Made by a program: the position numbers and the translations under genes
Shown here: positions 5,164-7,477 of the stretch, piece after piece
Layout of the letters: every line of letters starts with the position of its first letter
Numbering within the stretch: the stretch's first letter is position 1
Notes under the pieces: generated by a model
What the model was told of the DNA's origin: nothing
Databases searched by the model: none
The model's input: the letters and a program-made list of their open reading frames with translations, nothing else
Origin: Candidatus Thorarchaeota archaeon
Lineage (GTDB): Archaea > Asgardarchaeota > Thorarchaeia > Thorarchaeales > Thorarchaeaceae
Reading direction: 5' to 3'
Length of the DNA: 7,477 nucleotides
NCBI GenBank assembly: GCA_030638785.1
Contig: DAOWDY010000183.1
Coordinates: forward strand, 1 to 7,477

Positions 5164-6363
5164 TTACCAAAGCTGGTATTTACGCTTGACAAAACCTTTC
5201 CAGACATCTGGAAGTTTTGCAATGACCTCTTCCGAGATGCTCTCGACTGATTTCTTGATGGCATCAACATCGCACTCACCATAGAGTTCGACGTTCACTG
5301 CCTGTGGTTCAGTTATTGGCGCACCAATCTTGCTGACCATGTAACAGTACACTTGGCTTACGTCAGAGTGCTCCTTGACGACACGCTCAACAATCTCACG
5401 GGCTGCTACATTGTAGGTCTTGCCAACGTGTGATACTGGATTCTTTCCAGCTGCTGCTTCAAGGGTCATAGGTCGATAAGGTGTGATGAGACCGTTTGCA
5501 CGATTACCTCTTCCAACTTGACCGTCATCGCCATGTTCAGCTGAAGTGCCAGTGACTGTTAGGTAATAGAGATCATCATCATAGGAGTCTGCAGTGTTCA
5601 CACTAACATCAACTTCATGATCTGTAATCTTAACAGCTAAGTCGAGCACTTGATCTTTGACTGCTTGCATGACATTCATGTACTCGTCCGCATCTTTTGT
5701 TTCAGTTGAGATAATTGCTGTTGCAACCTGGACATGTATCATATTGTCAACGCGAGTACCCATGATTTTGATGTCCTCTCCAATCTGTGGCCATTGCTTC
5801 TTGACCTTTGGAGTATTCAGAAGTTCTTCAGCCTCGAGCACGATCCTTTCAGTATCACTGAATGGAGCAAATGCAACACCGAAGCTGGTATCGTTTGCTC
5901 TCGGAACATCTTGAGAAACATCGAAGTTTCCAACGAGATCAGTGCTTCCTGCTCTAATCTTGTAATCTATGATGACATCTGAATTTACATCTAGATGAGG
6001 TAGGTCTTTGTGGAGCCACTCTCTGGTGTGCTCAACTGCAAATTTGCCTACTGGCACCTGCTTCTCATAGTCCCTATTAACAACATCAACAGCGCGACCG
6101 CTGAGTAGTAGGTAGATAGGTTCAATCACATCGCCTCCACCAAACTTTGCGTTTGATTGACCTCCGACCAGAAGGACCTTGTCGACGTTGTGATGTTGAA
6201 CTGCACCAAAATTCTCAATGTAATATTCGCTGAGTCTAACTGATAGTTCCTCAGCTGCTTTGTCACAGAGAGTGTCCGGATGGCCTTTCCCCTTCCTCTC
6301 GACAATCTCTACTTGTTGGGCTGAAACCGGTGGTCCAGCTCCCCGAGTGACCTTCAATTCCAT
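5164..6363 (-). CDS. metK: S-adenosylmethionine synthetase, archaeal type (methionine adenosyltransferase)
   Basis: The enzyme makes S-adenosylmethionine, the main methyl donor, from methionine and ATP in the cytoplasm, releasing phosphate and pyrophosphate. The product belongs to the archaeal family (gene often called mat), whose sequence is very different from bacterial MetK. Signature stretches are VERKGKGHPDTLCDK (21-35), VGGQSNAKFGGGD (66-78), TGTSAEHGDDGQVGRGNRAN (271-290) and AAGKNPVSHVGKTYN (304-318). The length of 399 residues equals the usual family size and nothing seems missing. I chose the ATG at 6361-6363; an in-frame TTG three codons earlier is less likely. GAGTTGAT lies about five bases before the ATG as a ribosome binding site with one mismatch. 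A TATATA box is at 6416-6421 and a hairpin terminator at 5130-5150, so the gene is probably transcribed alone. It is divergent from a CBS-domain regulator. Confidence 0.98.
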   Translation of the reverse strand: MELKVTRGAGPPVSAQQVEIVERKGKGHPDTLCDKAAEELSVRLSEYYIENFGAVQHHNVDKVLLVGGQSNAKFGGGDVIEPIYLLLSGRAVDVVNRDYEKQVPVGKFAVEHTREWLHKDLPHLDVNSDVIIDYKIRAGSTDLVGNFDVSQDVPRANDTSFGVAFAPFSDTERIVLEAEELLNTPKVKKQWPQIGEDIKIMGTRVDNMIHVQVATAIISTETKDADEYMNVMQAVKDQVLDLAVKITDHEVDVSVNTADSYDDDLYYLTVTGTSAEHGDDGQVGRGNRANGLITPYRPMTLEAAAGKNPVSHVGKTYNVAAREIVERVVKEHSDVSQVYCYMVSKIGAPITEPQAVNVELYGECDVDAIKKSVESISEEVIAKLPDVWKGFVKRKYQLW

Positions 6364-6413
6364 AATTATCAACTCGTATTTCTTTTGGTTAGCGAAAAAT
6401 CCACAGCCAAGAA

Positions 6414-6422
6414 CATATATAG
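6414..6422. promoter_or_regulatory. Symmetric TATATA core in the divergent promoter gap (6364-6465)
   Basis: CATATATAG lies near the middle of the 102-base gap, about 55 bases from the synthetase ATG and 48 from the regulator ATG. Its TATATA core is the same on both strands and could direct transcription either way. If both genes use it, a regulator bound here would affect both. No other clear TATA-like box is nearer on the synthetase side. Confidence 0.5.
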
Positions 6423-6465
6423 ATTCGTATTCGTCAATTACTACAGGTTATAGACTATTACGAGT

Positions 6466-7059
6466 ATGAAACTGATGATAGAAGACATCCGACGACTTAG
6501 AGGAGAAGCGGGAATTAGTCAATCCGTTTTGGCCGAAAAAGTTGGGGTTTCGCAAGCCTATATCGCTAGGATTGAAAATGGAACACTGGATCCAAAGCTA
6601 TCAATCGTTGAATCGATTATCGACATACTATCAAATCCCGGACAATCGATTTCCAAATCAATGTCCTACTATTTGCTCGAATCAAAAATCACCTGTAACG
6701 AAATAATGACTGAAGAAGTTGAAACAATAGGATTGAGAGACCCCATAACATCTGCCGCGAGAATGATGACAGAAGGCAGATTTTCACATTTACCTGTTCT
6801 TCAAGGTACTGTTCTGGTGGGCAGTATCTCTCAAAGAGATATTATTAGCAATATAGAACTGATTTTGAAGGAGATGACTGTTGAGGCAATAATGGATCCT
6901 GAAGGGATCCCCATGGTTAATGAGAAAACTCCAGTGCTTTCGATAATTCCACTACTTCAAATCTACCATGGTGTCATTGTTCAAAAGCAGGGGCGTCTGA
7001 GTGGAATCATCACAACCTCTGATTTGCTTCGAAGCTATTGGAATTACCTATCAAACTGA
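6466..7059 (+). CDS. Transcriptional regulator: helix-turn-helix plus two CBS domains
   Basis: Residues 6-56 form an XRE-type helix-turn-helix (IRRLRGEAGISQSVLAEKVG, then VSQAYIARIENGTLDPKLS). Two CBS domains follow. The first is at about 78-130, with CNEIMTEEV, SHLPVL and LVGSISQRDII. The second is at about 138-190, with VEAIMDPE, HGVIVQKQGRLSGIITTSDLL. This is the known archaeal architecture of DNA-binding proteins with C-terminal CBS domains; paired CBS domains bind adenosyl ligands such as AMP, ATP or S-adenosylmethionine. The second domain has a shortened, less typical middle strand. The gene is divergent from the S-adenosylmethionine synthetase gene, so it may control that gene and its own in response to the product; that is inference. 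No ribosome binding site precedes the ATG at 6466; a second in-frame ATG at 6475 is an alternative start that would not affect the domain. Confidence 0.93.
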   Translation: MKLMIEDIRRLRGEAGISQSVLAEKVGVSQAYIARIENGTLDPKLSIVESIIDILSNPGQSISKSMSYYLLESKITCNEIMTEEVETIGLRDPITSAARMMTEGRFSHLPVLQGTVLVGSISQRDIISNIELILKEMTVEAIMDPEGIPMVNEKTPVLSIIPLLQIYHGVIVQKQGRLSGIITTSDLLRSYWNYLSN

Positions 7060-7120
7060 CTGCTATACACCCATTACGAAGATTCTGGGATGGCACTACT
7101 TCTGACCTTCTACGTAATTT

Positions 7121-7137
7121 CAAAGACGGGGTCTTTG
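7121..7137 (+). terminator. Hairpin downstream of the CBS regulator
   Basis: CAAAGAC (7121-7127) and GTCTTTG (7131-7137) are perfect 7-bp complements around a GGG loop, followed by TTCTCT. It lies 61 bases after the regulator's stop and before the promoter of the next gene, which suits a terminator, though the T tract is weak. Confidence 0.5.
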
Positions 7138-7249
7138 TTCTCTAAACAGTCAAGTTTGTACTAGGACGAATGTGAAAGGTAGGCAATTCAAAATCTATAA
7201 AACCCCTGGGCCTATCGAATAATCGAACTCAGTGCCCCCTGAGAATGAG

Positions 7250-7257
7250 TTATAAAT
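7250..7257 (+). promoter_or_regulatory. TATA box for the gene at the right edge
   Basis: TTATAAAT is centred about 24 bases before the ATG at 7277, which predicts a leaderless or nearly leaderless transcript, common in archaea. A second box, TATAAAA at 7196-7202, lies further upstream. A 5-bp inverted repeat (CTCAG at 7228-7232, CTGAG at 7239-7243) sits between them. Confidence 0.5.
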
Positions 7258-7276
7258 GCTAAAACGAAATCAAGCA

Positions 7277-7477
7277 ATGGAGTTGAATGTTACACTGAAG
7301 CGCGAGCTCGACATCTTAGAGGACCTCCGAGACGGTATTGACAGCTTCGTCGAGCGTTGGGGAAAGATTCAGCGAAATTCTGTAAAGTCAATTCAGGCGG
7401 TGACCAACACTCTTGTTCAGCTAGAGCATCTGGATGGTCCCCTCGGAAAATTGGGCGGATATCAGAACATCAGAGAG
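7277..7477 (+). CDS. Helical, coiled-coil-like protein of unknown function (partial, C-terminus outside the window)
   Basis: From the ATG at 7277 the frame stays open for 67 codons to the window edge. The protein begins MELNVTLKRELDILEDLRDG. Leucines and isoleucines recur at three- and four-residue spacing through about residues 5-50, with many charged residues between them, which suggests a long amphipathic helix or coiled coil. A glycine-rich segment (DGPLGKLGGYQNIRE) follows. There is no signal peptide or hydrophobic span in the visible part. No ribosome binding site is present, consistent with the TATA box only 24 bases upstream and a leaderless message. The family is not recognised and the missing part could change any interpretation. 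Confidence 0.65.
   Translation, partial: MELNVTLKRELDILEDLRDGIDSFVERWGKIQRNSVKSIQAVTNTLVQLEHLDGPLGKLGGYQNIRE

Noticed and set aside
7200..7245. tRNA-like fragment on the minus strand (GAGTTCGATT)
   Set aside because: The bases beside the TTCGATT do not pair as a T arm and no acceptor, D or anticodon arms can be drawn.
1..7477. Mobile element, CRISPR array or defence cassette
   Set aside because: No transposase, integrase, terminal repeats, evenly spaced direct repeats or recognisable defence domains were found by reading both strands.

Overview
The window looks archaeal. Its one unmistakable housekeeping gene encodes the archaeal-type S-adenosylmethionine synthetase, a family distinct from bacterial MetK. 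AT-rich TATA-like boxes lie about 25-60 bases upstream of most starts. The clearest ribosome binding site, GAGGTG at 1683-1688, fits the archaeal 16S rRNA tail. Base composition is moderate, somewhat below 50% GC. No rRNA, tRNA or other phylogenetic marker is present, so the lineage cannot be fixed; a mesophilic lineage such as an Asgard archaeon is only a guess. Nothing seen suggests a virus, plasmid, insertion sequence or CRISPR locus.

Layout from left to right. Positions 1-951 hold two minus-strand genes: an unrecognised 122-residue helical protein, then an RNase Z-like metallo-beta-lactamase-fold hydrolase that leaves the window at its C-terminal side. Divergent from them is a small single-span membrane protein (1082-1252). 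A gene-poor stretch follows (about 1253-1695) with a two-arm foldable element at 1331-1402 that carries pieces resembling part of a TPP aptamer. Positions 1696-3512 form a compact plus-strand cluster: a 138-residue protein of unknown family, a zinc-ribbon protein, a second copy of the unknown family that seems to have gained a membrane anchor, and a DinB-fold protein. Convergent to it are two minus-strand genes (3600-4544): a charged helical protein with an IPGWHGYQEKEERR motif, then a three-span membrane protein, with a strong hairpin between them. A two-span membrane protein (4712-4990) follows.

The right part is the most interpretable. The S-adenosylmethionine synthetase gene (5164-6363, minus) is divergent from a regulator with an N-terminal helix-turn-helix and two CBS domains (6466-7059, plus). 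They share a 102-bp gap with one symmetric TATATA core. Because some archaeal CBS pairs bind S-adenosylmethionine or related adenosyl ligands, the regulator may sense the product of its neighbour; this is inference. A coiled-coil-like gene begins at 7277 and runs off the right edge.

The observations most worth following are the tandem paralogue pair around a zinc ribbon, with soluble and membrane-anchored forms; the synthetase/CBS-regulator pair; and the RNA-like element at 1331-1402. None of these is proven by sequence reading alone.
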